From: Parietaria judaica
Lineage: Eukaryota > Streptophyta > Magnoliopsida > Rosales > Urticaceae
Assembly (NCBI GenBank): GCA_954871525.1
Contig: OX940872.1
Location: 7,091,180 to 7,155,179 of the forward strand
Length of the DNA stretch: 64,000 bases
Direction of reading: 5' to 3'
The notes beneath the pieces were generated by a model. It was given only the letters and a program-made list of their open reading frames with translations. It was not told where the DNA came from and ran no database searches. Positions 33,772-45,483 of this stretch are shown here, in pieces (the first letter of the stretch is position 1; the number at the start of each line of letters is the position of its first letter). Made by a program: the position numbers and the translations under genes.

Positions 33772-35088
33772 TTGTTTATAAATTGAGGTTTGCAAAGATG
33801 ATTAAACACACAATTTCAAACTCAAAAAATTGATAGATCCCTATTTTAACATATTTGGTTCGGCTCCGGCTCGGGCCGATGGTTACCTTCCTCCTTCTAG
33901 CAACCCTCCGACCACGGGTGGCTTTGCCGGCCACTAAGGGCGAGGCTTTTCCGCGGCGACAAGTAGTCTACCGGCGAATCAACATATATATTACGATTCC
34001 TTTATCAACCAAAACAACGCTCCAACAAATATTTCGTCTTACGATTACGGCGGTGTTCCTCAAGCTCCACCACAGAAAAATGCGGAAAACGCCGGTGATA
34101 ATCTTGTCGATTTAAATAATCCTTTTTTCCGATTACACAAATTATATTATAGGTGATGTGGATATACTCGACTTTGACCCGCCGGTACGGAGAGTCCTAC
34201 AGCTGGTTTGTGTGGACCCGCAACCGATGCATCACAACAACGATGACGACGATTCTGACGACGAAACGTGTGATTTGCAACAAGAATGTCGCTCTCGAAC
34301 CGGCGGTGACGACGAAAGCGACGGCGCCGCTGACGATGATGGCGAGGACAATGACGACGATGAGGAGACCGTTCCCTACTATCAAGTGCCGGCTCCGAGG
34401 AGGCTATGTCGCCTTGCCGGAGGCCTACCACTGATTCCACCTTCCGGCTGCCGCGGGAATCCACCGCGTCTACGAAAACGCAAGAAGCTCACCTCGGAGG
34501 TTTGGCTTATCGACTTCGACCCCGTTTACGAATACAACTCAGAGGAGGGAAAAGAGAAGCGGTATGCGATATGCCGGATGTGCCGACTAAGGTTCAAGGC
34601 CTATTCCGATAAATATAGAACGTCGTACCTCCGGAGCCATGCTACGCAATGCAAAGAGCGGCACAAGCACAGTCAACAACTCGGGGTAAGTCCTCTTTCA
34701 TCAGAAGAATATAGGATGGAATTCTCAAAAATGATTATTCGTGATGACCTTCTGATGTAGATGGAAACCTAATAACCAAGAACACGTCTACGAATAATCA
34801 ACACAGTTATTCCAAATTTATCATACACAAAAATACCGTGAATCTCCTCGAATCTTGCGCAAAAACGATCAACAAGTAGCGCTGCAAACAGGTCGCGAGT
34901 CCTCTGGACGAATCCTCTTCGCTGCTGGAGATTCCCGCGGAGTTGGGGCGCTGCAAGTCTGCTGGAGAAGGAGTGGTTTCCTCGGATTTCCAATCAGAGA
35001 AACAAGTGCACGAATACTCGATTATCTTCAATCAATATGATCAAAAAAATTCAGAATTTCAATGCTGCTCATATTCGATGGTTTCAGG

Positions 35089-35543
35089 CAAGGTGCGAAA
35101 TGCCGCGAATTTCGCTCGAAAATCGCGCCGATTTTCGTTTTCCGGAGACTACCGAAACGAAATCCTTGCCGTGCCGCTGTCGTTTTCCCAAATGCCGCGA
35201 AATTCGAATGGGCACGTCGAAGGAATGTCGTTTTTCGTTTTTACTCATAAAACTGGCGAAAAATGACTGGAATTTCGAAAAAAATTAAACTATTGGTAGA
35301 TTTTGGCAAAAATACCAATTAATTTTTTGGTCCCACCCCACCCCACCCCGTCTCGGACGGACGGGGGCGGCGTGCGCGTGTGGTAGTACATTTGTGTGAG
35401 TCCTCCCCCATCCACAAAATCCTATGACCCTAAGGGCCCAAGCCCTTGTCCCTAATATTTGGTATATAAACATCACCAAACTCTTATTATCTATCAATGT
35501 GGGACTTTTGTTATTCAACTAATATCACACATTCACACTTAAC

Positions 35544-35604
<61 letters not shown>

Positions 35605-36126
35605 TACACTTCACTTAATAATTTAACTTAATATTACACACTTCAAATAATATTATACACTTAACATACATATTAACTTCACCTAACATACATATACACT
35701 TAATATGTATATTCATTTAATATTATACACTTCAACTAATATTAATATTATACATATACACTTAATAATTTAACATATGTTTTGTGGTATGATATTATCA
35801 ACTAATAATGTGATTTTACATTATACATTTCACACCTACATATTTAAGTTACAAATGTGTTTTGTTGTATACAATTATGTCTTGTATTTATTAAATATGT
35901 AGTTTTGAACCTATATAAATATCATGCTTAAATACTCAAATTTTTTTACAGAATATCCGTCGGCATATCCATCGGCAAGCGGTATGCCCATTCGAAAAAT
36001 GCGATAAATCCGGTAAACGACATGCCCTTTTTTTACCATTTGCCCATCGACATACCCATCGGCAAGCGATATATCCGTAAAACGAAAAATTCGAAACGAA
36101 AACGGCAAGCGGCATTTTAAACCTTG
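35089..36126. mobile_element. MITE M2 nested in the solo LTR
   Basis: The left end CAAGGTGCGAAATGCCGC and the right end GCGGCATTTTAAACCTTG are inverted repeats. They are flanked by a perfect 8-bp duplication GTTTCAGG (35081-35088 and 36127-36134). The interior has a CCCCA-rich, GC-rich core at about 35335-35400, a TATA-like GGTATATAAAC near 35461, and an (ACATAC)n array. The core matches M3 in inverted orientation and M4 in the same orientation. Non-coding. Confidence 0.93.
35541..35608. repeat. (ACATAC)n hexanucleotide array
   Basis: About eleven near-perfect units lie within M2. The related element M3 has only scattered TGTATGT remnants in the equivalent region, so the array expanded in M2. 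Confidence 0.9.
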
Positions 36127-37232
36127 GTTTCAGGGTTTATATACCTCCAATATTTGCTAAAATAAGTCCTCCTAATTAATGGAAATTGCATGCAAAATAA
36201 CAAACTTAAATCAATAAAAAAATAAATTGCATAACGTAAAGCTAAAAATAAATAAAAGCTCGTCTTCAACGATGGTGTGAACGGTCCCGAGCTTCTTCGA
36301 AGGCGAGTCCGAGTTCGTCGGCATCACCTTCCTATTAGTTACGTCAAGGCTCCCGGTTTTAATAAAATGATGGCGAAGGTAGCTCCCACAAATTATAGAA
36401 AAATTTCACGACATTGCATTAAGACGGGTATAATAAAATATTATAAAGCACAAAGAGAGACATTAATGGAAGAATATAATAAGTTATAGTCTCAAATTTC
36501 GTCAACGTCTGATTGTTAGAAAAGTAGTGCTAATTGTGATTATATCTCCGTAGTTGCACAGTTTGTGGATAATGATTGGAAATTACAAAAACTTATCATC
36601 GGTTTTCAAGCTATGCATCTTAGGCACACGGGGGCTAACATCGCACATCAATTTTAAGTGTTTTGGGAGATTAGAACCTCGGTTATAGTGTTATTTCTAT
36701 TACGTTGGATAATGCTTCGAGTAATAATGTTGTCATTGATTCTTTACGTCTCGAATTAGACGATTTTAGTGCAGATTATTTTCACCAACGTTGTGCATGC
36801 CATATTATAAATTTAATCGTCAAAGCGGGCATGGAAAAAATTGGACCGTGTGTTGATAAAATTAGAGAGGCCCTAAATTTTTTAAAAGCTTCAAATCAAA
36901 GAGTTTATAATTTTCACCAGCTTTGTACTACTTACGACGTCGAACTGCGATCATATTCTGTCGATATGCCGGTCTAATGAGACTCTACTTTTTTAATGTT
37001 GGAATCGACCCTTCCGTACAAAGATCTTTTCACTCTATGGATAAATGGTATGGAAGGTTTTAACGAAGAATTTTAGACGAAAGTGTTTCGATGATGGCGC
37101 GCGATTTTACGGCTTTTTTAAAACTTTTTTATGAAAAAAACGGTTTCATTATCTCAAGTGTATTCTACAAAGTCAAACTTAGCGTTAATGGCGGTTTTTG
37201 ATATTATATGTTATTTTGATAAATATTCTAGC

Positions 37233-38024
37233 CAAGGTTCAACTTACCGATGTTACCGATAAACCGATTACCGTTTTCGACGGATTAATCGATAGCTTAC
37301 TGATTAACCGACGGAAAACCTATAACACTGTAGCTTACCGATTACCGATACTTTTTGATGACTATCGACGGATTATCGATACTTTTGGATACTTTTTGAC
37401 AGAAAACTTATAAAATATTTTGATAATATCATACCACAAAACATATGTTAAATTAGTAAGTGTATAATTATAATATTAATATTAGTTGAAGTGTATAATA
37501 TTAAATGAATATACATATTAAGTGTATATGTATGTTAGGTGAAGTTATTATGTATGTTAAGTGTATAATATTATTTGAAGTGTGTAATATTAAGTTAAAT
37601 TATTAAGTGAAAGTGTATGTGTATGTTAAGTTGTGTGATATTAGTTGAATAGCAAAAAGTCCCACATTGATAGATGACAAGAGTTTGGTGATGTTTATAT
37701 ACCAAATATTAGGGACAAGGGCTTGGGCCCTTTGGGTCATAGGATTTTGTGGATGGGGGAGGACTCACACAAATGTTACACCACCACACGCGCGCGCCGC
37801 CGTCCGGACGGACGTGGCGTGGCGAGGTGAGGTTGTGTGAGTATAATTATTTTTACCGAAAAGTCCCTTTTTTTTACACTAATTTTGCCGAAAATCGGTT
37901 GGAAAATGTTTTATCGAAAACCTCGAAAATCGTCGAAAAGTATATAAAAACGATAAGCATTACAACCGCCAACTTACCGGTAACTACCGAAAATCGACGA
38001 TTATCGTCGAAAATTTGAACCATG
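37233..38024. mobile_element. MITE M3 inserted in hAT copy 2
   Basis: The left end CAAGGTTCAACTTACCGA matches M1 closely, and the right end TTGAACCATG is its inverted partner. A perfect 8-bp duplication ATTCTAGC lies at 37225-37232 and 38025-38032. hAT copy 1 preserves the empty site as TATTCTAGCAATC near 3683-3695. The internal core (about 37640-37830) is the reverse complement of that in M2. Non-coding, 792 bp. Confidence 0.95.
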
Positions 38025-39210
38025 ATTCTAGCAACCCGTTATTTTCCGAAATACTAATCGCCATGACGTTGAAGTTTAATATTTATTTTAAGAATATACA
38101 TTTTCTTTATTGGCGGGACGTATACTTGATCATGGCTTCAAGCCGGGGAAATTGCTAGATATTCTAGATATGATGGAGCGTTGGAGCGTGTTTCCCGGAA
38201 TCCTTATAAGACGAAAGACTACTCCAATGCAATGCGGAAAATGCGGGAGCTTTATGCCGACTACGAGAGGAACCAATTTGGAGAATCGGTGGCGGAGGAG
38301 TCCCAAGAACGACAACCAACGGCCGAGCAACTCACGACGGAGGCACAACGAGCTTTCCACAACCTTAGCCGTTATGCAAGCTCATCGATCAAGCAAAGAA
38401 ATGACGTTTTCAAGACTATCTCTTGGTCGTGCCGGAGGGAGGACTTCGCCTACGCTACATATTTTTTCCTCACCAACCGCGGCCGCAAGTCCACCGCACA
38501 ACGAGTTCGAAAAATTGTGCAACACGCCCCCTATCCTTTACCGTCATACGGGGTTATGCCGGCTCTAATTAGTTGGTGGCGATCGAAGCGAGGGGAATAT
38601 CCAATCCTATCTTTGATGGCGGGTGACATCTTAATTATACCGGTATCTACGGTTTCGTCCGAGGCGGCATTCTCTAGCGTCGGACGCATTTTGGCCGACC
38701 AAAAGAAATCAATGAAGGCACCTATGGTAGAGATTATCACGCTAAGCAAAGATTGGCTCCAAGCCGAAGAACGACGATGTTTATGACTACTTCAATGCCG
38801 AAGAGTATTAGTTTTATTCTCGTCTTTCATTATGTTGTCTACTTGTCTTGTGTTGTTGTGTAACTTTTTCGTTATGTTGAAATGAAAAAATGAGGTATTT
38901 TTCAATTACCGTCTCTATTATTTTACGGGTTATTTCTCGCCATTTCCGTAACCAACACAGTATGTTAACGCTTTTCGTTTTTTCTGGTTCAAAATTCAAA
39001 TAAGTAAAAAATCGGTATAGTTTTTTTTCTTAAAAAAAAAACAGTTTAAAAACCGGAACCAGATTCTGGTTTCCGGAAAAAACCGAAACCAGAATATCAA
39101 GATCCGGTTTTTACCGGAACCCGCAATAGCTGGTTCCAAATTTTTCCAGAAATTGAAAAATCAGAACTCGGATTCGGGTTCTGTTCAGGATTCGCAGCTT
39201 TAGCGCCACC

Positions 39211-39997
39211 CATTCAACAAGTGTTTCAAAATAATAGTCAATCAATATGTATAAATCGTTGTTTTTCTATTGATAAAAATATACAATAATTATGATCACT
39301 TTTTAGAATTTATAATTAAGTTTGTTTAGTTTAATGATAACTCGGTATCAGACTCTTTGAGGAGTCTTTGCGTTAGTCTAATGGTAATTTATTATCAGAT
39401 TTGTTGAGAAGTCCCGGGTTAATATTCAGCAAACGCAAAAATAATGTATCTTAAGTGATTGTGTTTGCGGTCAATAATACCAGTATGTCATAACATTTTG
39501 TATATATCTTGTAATTTTAATATACATTCTTGATTGATAAAATCATTCCATTAAAAAAAAACTTATTTAGAATTTATTTGTTTCACGAGTTTAATCTTAC
39601 TCAAGGTCGATCCTTTCATAAAATTTAAGTTGATCATTCAAAATCTCAAAATAAAATAGAAAAGAGATGTATAAAAAAAATGTAAATATGAAACATAGCA
39701 ACGCTAAAATAATAACGGAATTATTAGGGAAATGTCTATTTCAATAAAAATATTTTTAAAACTATCTAAAATTATCTATTTTATAAAAGTAAACTAGGTA
39801 GTTTTAAAATATTTTGTACAACATGAAAATTTCGTATAAATTCCTAAAAATATATCATATATGTATATATGTTTGTGTCTTGAGTAAAAAAAACAAAAAT
39901 ACGAACTAAAGTCAATATATATACGTATATGCCATACATGACATCTCATTTATCCGAACCATTTTCCTAGAGTACAAAATGTAATAAGGGGTTATCT
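39211..39997. other. Intergenic, with a weak tRNA-like patch
   Basis: Near 39325-39425 two similar stretches (TAGTTTAATGATAAC and TAGTCTAATGGTAA, the second followed by CCCGGGTTAATATTC) resemble a worn, dimeric tRNA-derived SINE head. No gene is supported. Confidence 0.4.
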
Positions 39998-40002
39998 CTT
40001 TT

Positions 40003-40806
40003 TGTAAGATCCTGACGCCCAAACTCCTTCAAGATCCGATTCAACCTCGCACACAGCAAACACCAAATACACAGAATCAAGTCAGATATGCCTCAATCAA
40101 TATACAAGAAGATCGAAACCAGAAATCAGTAATCACTCAAACAAACAAAAAGAGAAGTTAGAATCCCTGAAGCGGATTGAAGCACCCGTCAGCGTCACTG
40201 AATACTGTCACTTCCCCACAACTCTTCCTTCGCTTCAAGGCCTCTCTACAGGTTTGAGCTAGTTCTTCTCCGGTTCTCACAGGGAACCAAGAACGCACAG
40301 AGAACCACCGAAGGCTGATGATCAAGACAATCACAGACCTTCCTCTCCTTCTCAAACTCAGAGACTCTCAGAAGCTACAGAACAACCAGAGAAGATGACT
40401 AGCTCCAAACCCTAGCAGAGCACCGAGCAAAAGATCACGAGAGAGTGGGGATCGAGTGGGCCAAGATGACTAGCTCCAAACCCTAGCAGAGCACCGAGCA
40501 AAAGATCACGAGAGAGTGGGGATCGAGTGGGCCTTATATAAGATAGAGACTATTGGGTTAATGTGAGCCATTGGATCATCCATAACTGAAGGGTCTAGAT
40601 TTGCCGAGATCTAACTGAATCGGAACTACACGTCGTTAGCTCCAAACGACGTGTTCATGGGAGTCCAACGACGTCTCGTTTACTCACCAACACTTACACG
40701 TGGGCTCACACGACATGTAGTTTTTTCCTCAGTTAGTTCAGTCAAATATTTAATGGGCTTTTACAAAGCCTGGTCAATACAACAATGGGCTTCACACTAA
40801 CTTACA
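40003..40806 (-). repeat. 3' LTR of the copia element
   Basis: 804 bp, bounded by TGTAAG and CTTACA. It differs from the 5' LTR at 40011 (C here, T there) and at one base near 40115 (TATACAAG here, TATACGAG there). It contains the 71-bp tandem duplication at 40392-40533 and a minus-strand TATATAAG TATA box at 40533-40540. Confidence 0.97.
40392..40533. repeat. 71-bp tandem duplication within the LTR
   Basis: Two identical 71-bp units (40392-40462 and 40463-40533) lie directly downstream, in element sense, of the TATA box. The predicted transcription start therefore falls inside the duplicated unit. The same duplication is in the other LTR at 45873-46014, so it predates this insertion. Confidence 0.95.
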
Positions 40807-40817
40807 ATCTCCACCTT
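40807..40817 (-). other. Polypurine tract of the copia element
   Basis: In element sense AAGGTGGAGAT directly precedes the 3' LTR. It is the expected primer site for plus-strand DNA synthesis. Confidence 0.85.
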
Positions 40818-40901
40818 GAAGACCATTGCCATATTCCTTTTTGCATCATTCGGGTTGCTGTGCTTTCGCACAACTGGGACTTACCTGTTAGGGATACGGG
40901 A

Positions 40902-43900
40902 CTAAGACTCTCCCACATGAAGCAAATTCAAACAATGTTTGAACTTGCTCATGGGAAGAACCTTAGTGCCCATATCAGATGGATTATCTTCAGTGGCCAC
41001 CTTTTCCAGCTTTATTGTACCTGCAGATATGTGTTTTCGAACAAAATGAAAGCGAACATCTACATGTTTTGTACGTTCATGGTATACCGGATTCTTGCTT
41101 AATTGAATAGCGCTCTGACTGTCAGAAAATATAGTTATATTTGAATCTAACAGCCTAGCTTCTTTTAAAATACCCTGCAACCATATGGACTCCTTGGCAC
41201 AATCAGCTAAAGCTACATACTCTGCCTCTGTAGTAGACAGGGCAACTAAAGGTTGTAACTAAGATTTCCATAATATACAATTTCCCCCAAGAGTGAATAC
41301 ATAAGCTGTGGTTGATTTCCTAGAATCTCTATCCCCCGCAAAATCAGAATCCACATAGCCTATTAACTCAAACTTATCACTCTTCCTATAAATCAGCCCC
41401 ACATTACATGTGCTATTTATATAATTAACTGACCATTTCAAAGCAGTCCAATGATCCATTCCTGGGTTAGACATAAATCGACTTAACAGAGAAATACTGT
41501 AAGACAGATCAGGCCTAGTACTAATCATAGCATACATAATAGAACCAATGACATTAGCATAGGGTTTTTCAGACATTTTAACAATATCAGACTCAGACCT
41601 AGGACATTGGCTCTTATCAAGGATATGATGGCTTGCTAAAGGCATATTCACGGGCTTGCTGCTTTTGTTTCCAAATTTTTCAATTAATTTGTTCAGATAG
41701 GGTTTTTGATGAATTTTCAAAATGTTTTGGTTCCTATCTCTTTCAATTATCATACCTAAAATCTTTTTAGCACTTCCCAGATCTTTCATGTCAAATTCCA
41801 AGCTAAGTTTACCTTTTATGTCATTAATGCTCTTGATAGATTTACAAATCAAAAGCATATCATCGACATAAAGAAGTAAATAGATTGGATTTTCACATTT
41901 TAATTTAAAATAGAAACAGCTATCATAGGCACTTCTTGTAAAGCCAAGGCTGATCATAAAAGAATCAAACCTTTTATACCACTGACGAGGTGATTGTTTT
42001 AAACCGTAAAGTGATTTTTTCAGTAGACAAACTTTTTCTGGAAATTTCTTATCAATAAAACCTTCTGGCTGAGCCATTATTATATTTTCATCTAGCTCAC
42101 CATAAAGAAATGCAGTAGTGACATCAAGCTGTTCTAATTCTAAATTATATTGGGCTACATATGCTAACATGATTCTAATTGTTTTAAATTTAACAACAGG
42201 TGAAAATATTTCATTATAGTCAATACCCTCTTTTTGTGTAAAGCCCTTAGCCACTAACCTCGCTTTAAATCTTGGAGGATCACCCTCGTTTGTTCCCTCT
42301 TTTATTTTGTATAACCATTTGCATTGGACAACTTTTTGGTCTTTTGGTTTTGTGATCAGATCCCAAGTGTGGTTAATACTGAGAGAGTTCATTTCACTCA
42401 TCATAGCAGTAACCCACTTATCACGGTTTTTGGAGTTCATGGCCTCTCTAAAGGTACTAGGTTCATTTACCTGAACACTATGGGCAGCCACAAGGGCAGT
42501 AAAAACTAGATCTGCGTACGAATACCTGGCAGGAGGTCTAATGTTTCCCCTATTTCTATCTCTGGCCAATTGGTAATCTCCTAATTCGTCTTGATTAGAA
42601 TTCTCGGGCTGGATAACAGTGTCATGATCACTGTCTTCTACCCTAGTCTCTTCGTCACCCCCTATCTCTTATTGGACAGGAATATCAGCAGTTCTATCTA
42701 GTTCCCCATTACCTATAGGACCTGATGGCTCCACCTCAATTGAGGTGCTCTCGGATTGGATAATATTTTCAGTGTGTGGTGTTGGATTTTCAGACTTGCA
42801 AGGAAATGAGTTTTCATTAAAAATGACATCTCTACTGACTATGATCTTAACTCCACCTACATCTCTAGCCCATAGCCTATACCCCTTAGTACCATACTGC
42901 TGTTGGTATCCTAAGAAAACACATTTTATGGATCTAGGGTCTAATTTCCCTTCCCTAGTGTGAGCATATGCGGAGCAGCCAAAGACTCTAAGGTGGCTAA
43001 GATCAGGTTTTTTGTTTGACCAAAGTTCCATTGGGCTTTTAAGGTTAATAGAAGAAGAGGGACTTCGGTTTATCAGATATGCGGCAGTAGATAGAGCTCC
43101 ACCCCAAAAAGTTTTAGGTAGACCAGAAGTGAAAAGTAAACACCTAACTTTTTCAAGTAAAGTTCTATTCATTCTTTCAGCAACCCCGTTCTGTTGAGGA
43201 GTTTTCCTAACAGTCTTATGCCTTAGTATGCCACAATCCTTGCAATAAGCATCAAATTCTTCATTACAGAACTCGAGACCATTATCAGTTCTAAGACCCT
43301 TTAATTTTCTGCCTAGTTGGTTCTCTTCAAGAGTTTTCCATTCTTTAAATCTAAGGAAAGCTTCATCTTTTGACTTTAGAAGAAAAACCCAGACTCTCCT
43401 AGAATAGTCATCTACAATACTTAGAAAATACTTATTGTTTCCATGTGAAGACGTCTTCTCGGGCCCCCACAAATCAGAGTGAACGTAATCTAAATTGTGA
43501 GTTGAGAGATGAGTGCCTTTACCAAAACTAAGTCTGTGATGTTTCCCTAGCACACAGGTTTCACAGAAACTTAGTTCAGAGAGACGAAACTTACCTAGCA
43601 TTCCATCGCTGTGAAGAACTTTAAGCCCCTTAGCGCTCATGTGTCCAAGCCTAAGGTGCCACTTCTCAGTCTCTGCATGGTTAGTCTCAATGGAAACAGT
43701 ATTGACACTAGGAGACTCATGAGTACCATCAAGAATATACAACCCAAAATACTTGTGGCTAGACAGAACCAATTTTTCATTTTTATACACATGAAGGGCA
43801 GAGTCCCCGCCCCCAAACTTGCAGCCCATATCATCCAAAACACCAATAGAGATCAGGTTTCTTTTCAAATCAGGTACATATCTTACATCAGTTAATTTTA

Positions 43901-44933
43901 CCCTTTTTCCACTGGTAAGACATAAAACAACGGACCCAATCCCTTTTATACAACATGGATTATCATTTCCCATATACACATAATCAGGTTTAGTTTCTCT
44001 TAATTCTATGAGAGTACTTTTGTTTGGTGTCATATGATAAGTACAGCCAGTATCTATGATCCATGTTTTATCATTTATTATAACATCAGAGACATTCAAG
44101 ACCTCATAGTACTGTGAATCATCAACATTTGTGCCCACCATGTTAGATTCATTAACATGTGTGATGGCTATGTTGGATTCATTGCTGTTCTTATTTTTCT
44201 TTAGCCATTCAAAACAATTCTTTTTCAAATGACCAACTTTACCACAGTGAAAACATTTTCTGAGTTCAGATTTGGTCTTTTGAAAAATGATCTTCTTTTT
44301 CCCCTTCTTATATGCATGAGCAGATGAAGAAGTATTTCCTTTAACAAATAAATTTTGCCCAGATTTTCTATTTTGTTTAAGTTCTAGCTCCCTAGCCTTC
44401 AACCCTGATAAAATTAGTTCCATTTTTGGTATTGAACCAGTATACTGCAAGGCATCCTTCACAACATGATAGGATTCAGGCAGCGAGTTAAGTAAAATTA
44501 GGGCAAGGCTGGAGCTAGACAACTCATCGTCAGTACCCTTTAACTGGAGGGTAAGTTTTAGAAAATCATCGACATTATCATCTATAGACTTAGCACTATC
44601 CATTTTGTAAGATAAGAGAGCACTCTTAATATAGATCAGATTAGGTGCCGAATGAGAAGAGTATTGAGTTTCAAGTTTACCCCAAAGCTCTACAGCAGTT
44701 AGAGCATCGTCGACTTTCCTGAGGACAGAGTCTGAGAGGCTTAGAATCATCAGGTTGTAGGCCTCCTCATTTATTTCTGCCTTCTTTGCAAGTTGATCCT
44801 TGGACCATTTTGTTTCATCAGGTTCCAGAGAGATTAGAACTTTGTTATGCGATAACAACGCTCTCATTCTCTTTTTCCAACTGCCAAAGTCGATCTTCCC
44901 ATCATAGGGAGATATCTCAATCCTTGAATTCAT
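40902..44933 (-). pseudogene. copia gag-pol polyprotein with two in-frame stops
   Basis: One frame of 1344 codons runs from the ATG at 44933 to the TGA/TAA-type end at 40902. I chose this ATG over one 14 codons upstream because the gag-like sequence starts here. Domains by codon: gag from 1; CCHC zinc knuckle (CX2CX4HX4C) near 226-239; protease DTG near 290; GAG-pre-integrase and integrase about 440-620 with its DDE-type core; reverse transcriptase with YVDD near 1021; RNase H with TEAEY near 1235. Codon 755 (42669-42671, TAA) lies in the linker before reverse transcriptase. Codon 1225 (41259-41261, TAG) lies at the start of RNase H. No frameshift is visible. As it stands only gag, protease and integrase could be made from the first piece, so movement would need another copy in trans. 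Confidence 0.93.
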
Positions 44934-45470
44934 CCTGCACAATTCCAAAACAAGAACTCGACAGCAAATATTCAACTAATACAGCGAGAGAGAATACAAA
45001 ACAAGCTAAAGAAATTTATGGAACAAGAGACTTGTGAAAGTCAATATAAGAACCAAGAATTGGATCTGTTCCTTATATTTATCAAATATTTATTTAAACT
45101 TGTTGCTTAAAATATTTCTTTATACTTGATCTGATGTTCTTGTACAGATTTTACAAAAATAAGATGGTGCAAAAATTATCAAATTCAAGAAAAATAGAAG
45201 AATATTTTCAAGAACTTAATAACAAAGAGATTTTGGAAAGCTAAAGAGACAAAATACTAGGTCTGAGATCAAGACAAGTCAAGAATTCACAAATCTTGAA
45301 ATTGTCTTAAGACCCAGAATTTTCTTAGAGCAAATTTGTAGAAGTTTGATTTGTGACAAACTGACTAATGCTAGAATTAAGAGAAACGATACAGATCTAC
45401 CGTTCAAGCGCCAAGGAAAGGTTTGACGGAGATCTGTGTTGTTGGGGAGACGAATCGGGGCTCGAATTAG

Positions 45471-45482
45471 GCTCTGATACCA
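45471..45482 (-). other. Primer-binding site, initiator tRNA-Met
   Basis: In element sense TGGTATCAGAGC begins one base after the 5' LTR. It is the standard plant copia primer site complementary to the 3' end of initiator tRNA-Met. A leader of about 540 bp separates it from the gag ATG. Confidence 0.95.
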
Positions 45483-45483
45483 C

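Larger units (their letters stand above)
34753..36326. mobile_element. Solo LTR (TGATG...CATCA) inserted in hAT copy 2
   Basis: The segment starts TGATGTAG and ends GGCATCA, giving TG...CA termini with a 5-bp inverted repeat. Perfect 5-bp duplications CCTTC flank it (34748-34752 and 36327-36331). Copy 1 shows the uninterrupted site near 2850 (GACGATCTTCCAATAAG). With the nested MITE removed it is about 528 bp. There is no primer site, polypurine tract or coding region, so it is best read as a solo LTR left by recombination. A TATATAC sequence near 36137-36143 could be its TATA box if it reads rightward. Confidence 0.88.
34158..38812 (+). pseudogene. hAT transposase pseudogene, copy 2
   Basis: The open piece 34158-34752 carries acidic DDDDSDDE and DDDGEDNDDDEE runs, RKRKKLTSEVW, and a BED finger with ICRMCRLRF, YLRSHATQC and H residues. 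The catalytic core resumes at 36330 with APGFNKMM, then SDC followed by a stop where copy 1 has Trp, then VAQFVDNDW. TLDNASSNN and HQRCACHIINLIV (36700-36830) follow. The frame 38181-38786 includes the C-terminal dimerisation block ISWWRSKRGEYPILSLMA and STVSSEAAFSSVGRILAD. Several stops, a frame change and two insertions prevent expression of a whole protein. Functionally it is a cut-and-paste transposase relic. Confidence 0.85.
33780..39210 (+). mobile_element. Degenerate hAT transposon, copy 2, with nested insertions
   Basis: This is the sister of the relic at 2.3-5.2 kb and is better preserved. The N-terminal region (33870-34135) reads GGFAGH and a Gln/Asn/Pro-rich stretch broken by a stop. 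After an intron-like junction come the acidic region, BED finger, catalytic core and dimerisation domain. A solo LTR (34753-36326) and a MITE (37233-38024) interrupt it. The right flank near 38990-39200 has repeated pseudo-palindromic GGTTCCGG/CCGGAACC motifs and ends with GGATTCGCAGCTTTAGCGCC, typical of hAT subterminal sequence. No matching left terminal repeat was found; the Helitron end at 33771 abuts the left side. Confidence 0.8.

Noticed and set aside
35541..35608. CRISPR-like array
   Set aside because: It is a simple hexanucleotide microsatellite without spacers, in a plant genome.
34753..36326. Part of the original hAT element
   Set aside because: TG...CA ends, a perfect 5-bp duplication and absence in copy 1 show it is a separate insertion.
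39320..39430. tRNA gene or intact SINE
   Set aside because: Only loose A-box and B-box resemblance, with no tail or target duplication.
44934..44975. Upstream ATG giving gag 14 extra residues
   Set aside because: The extra residues do not resemble gag, and the second ATG begins the typical gag N-terminus.
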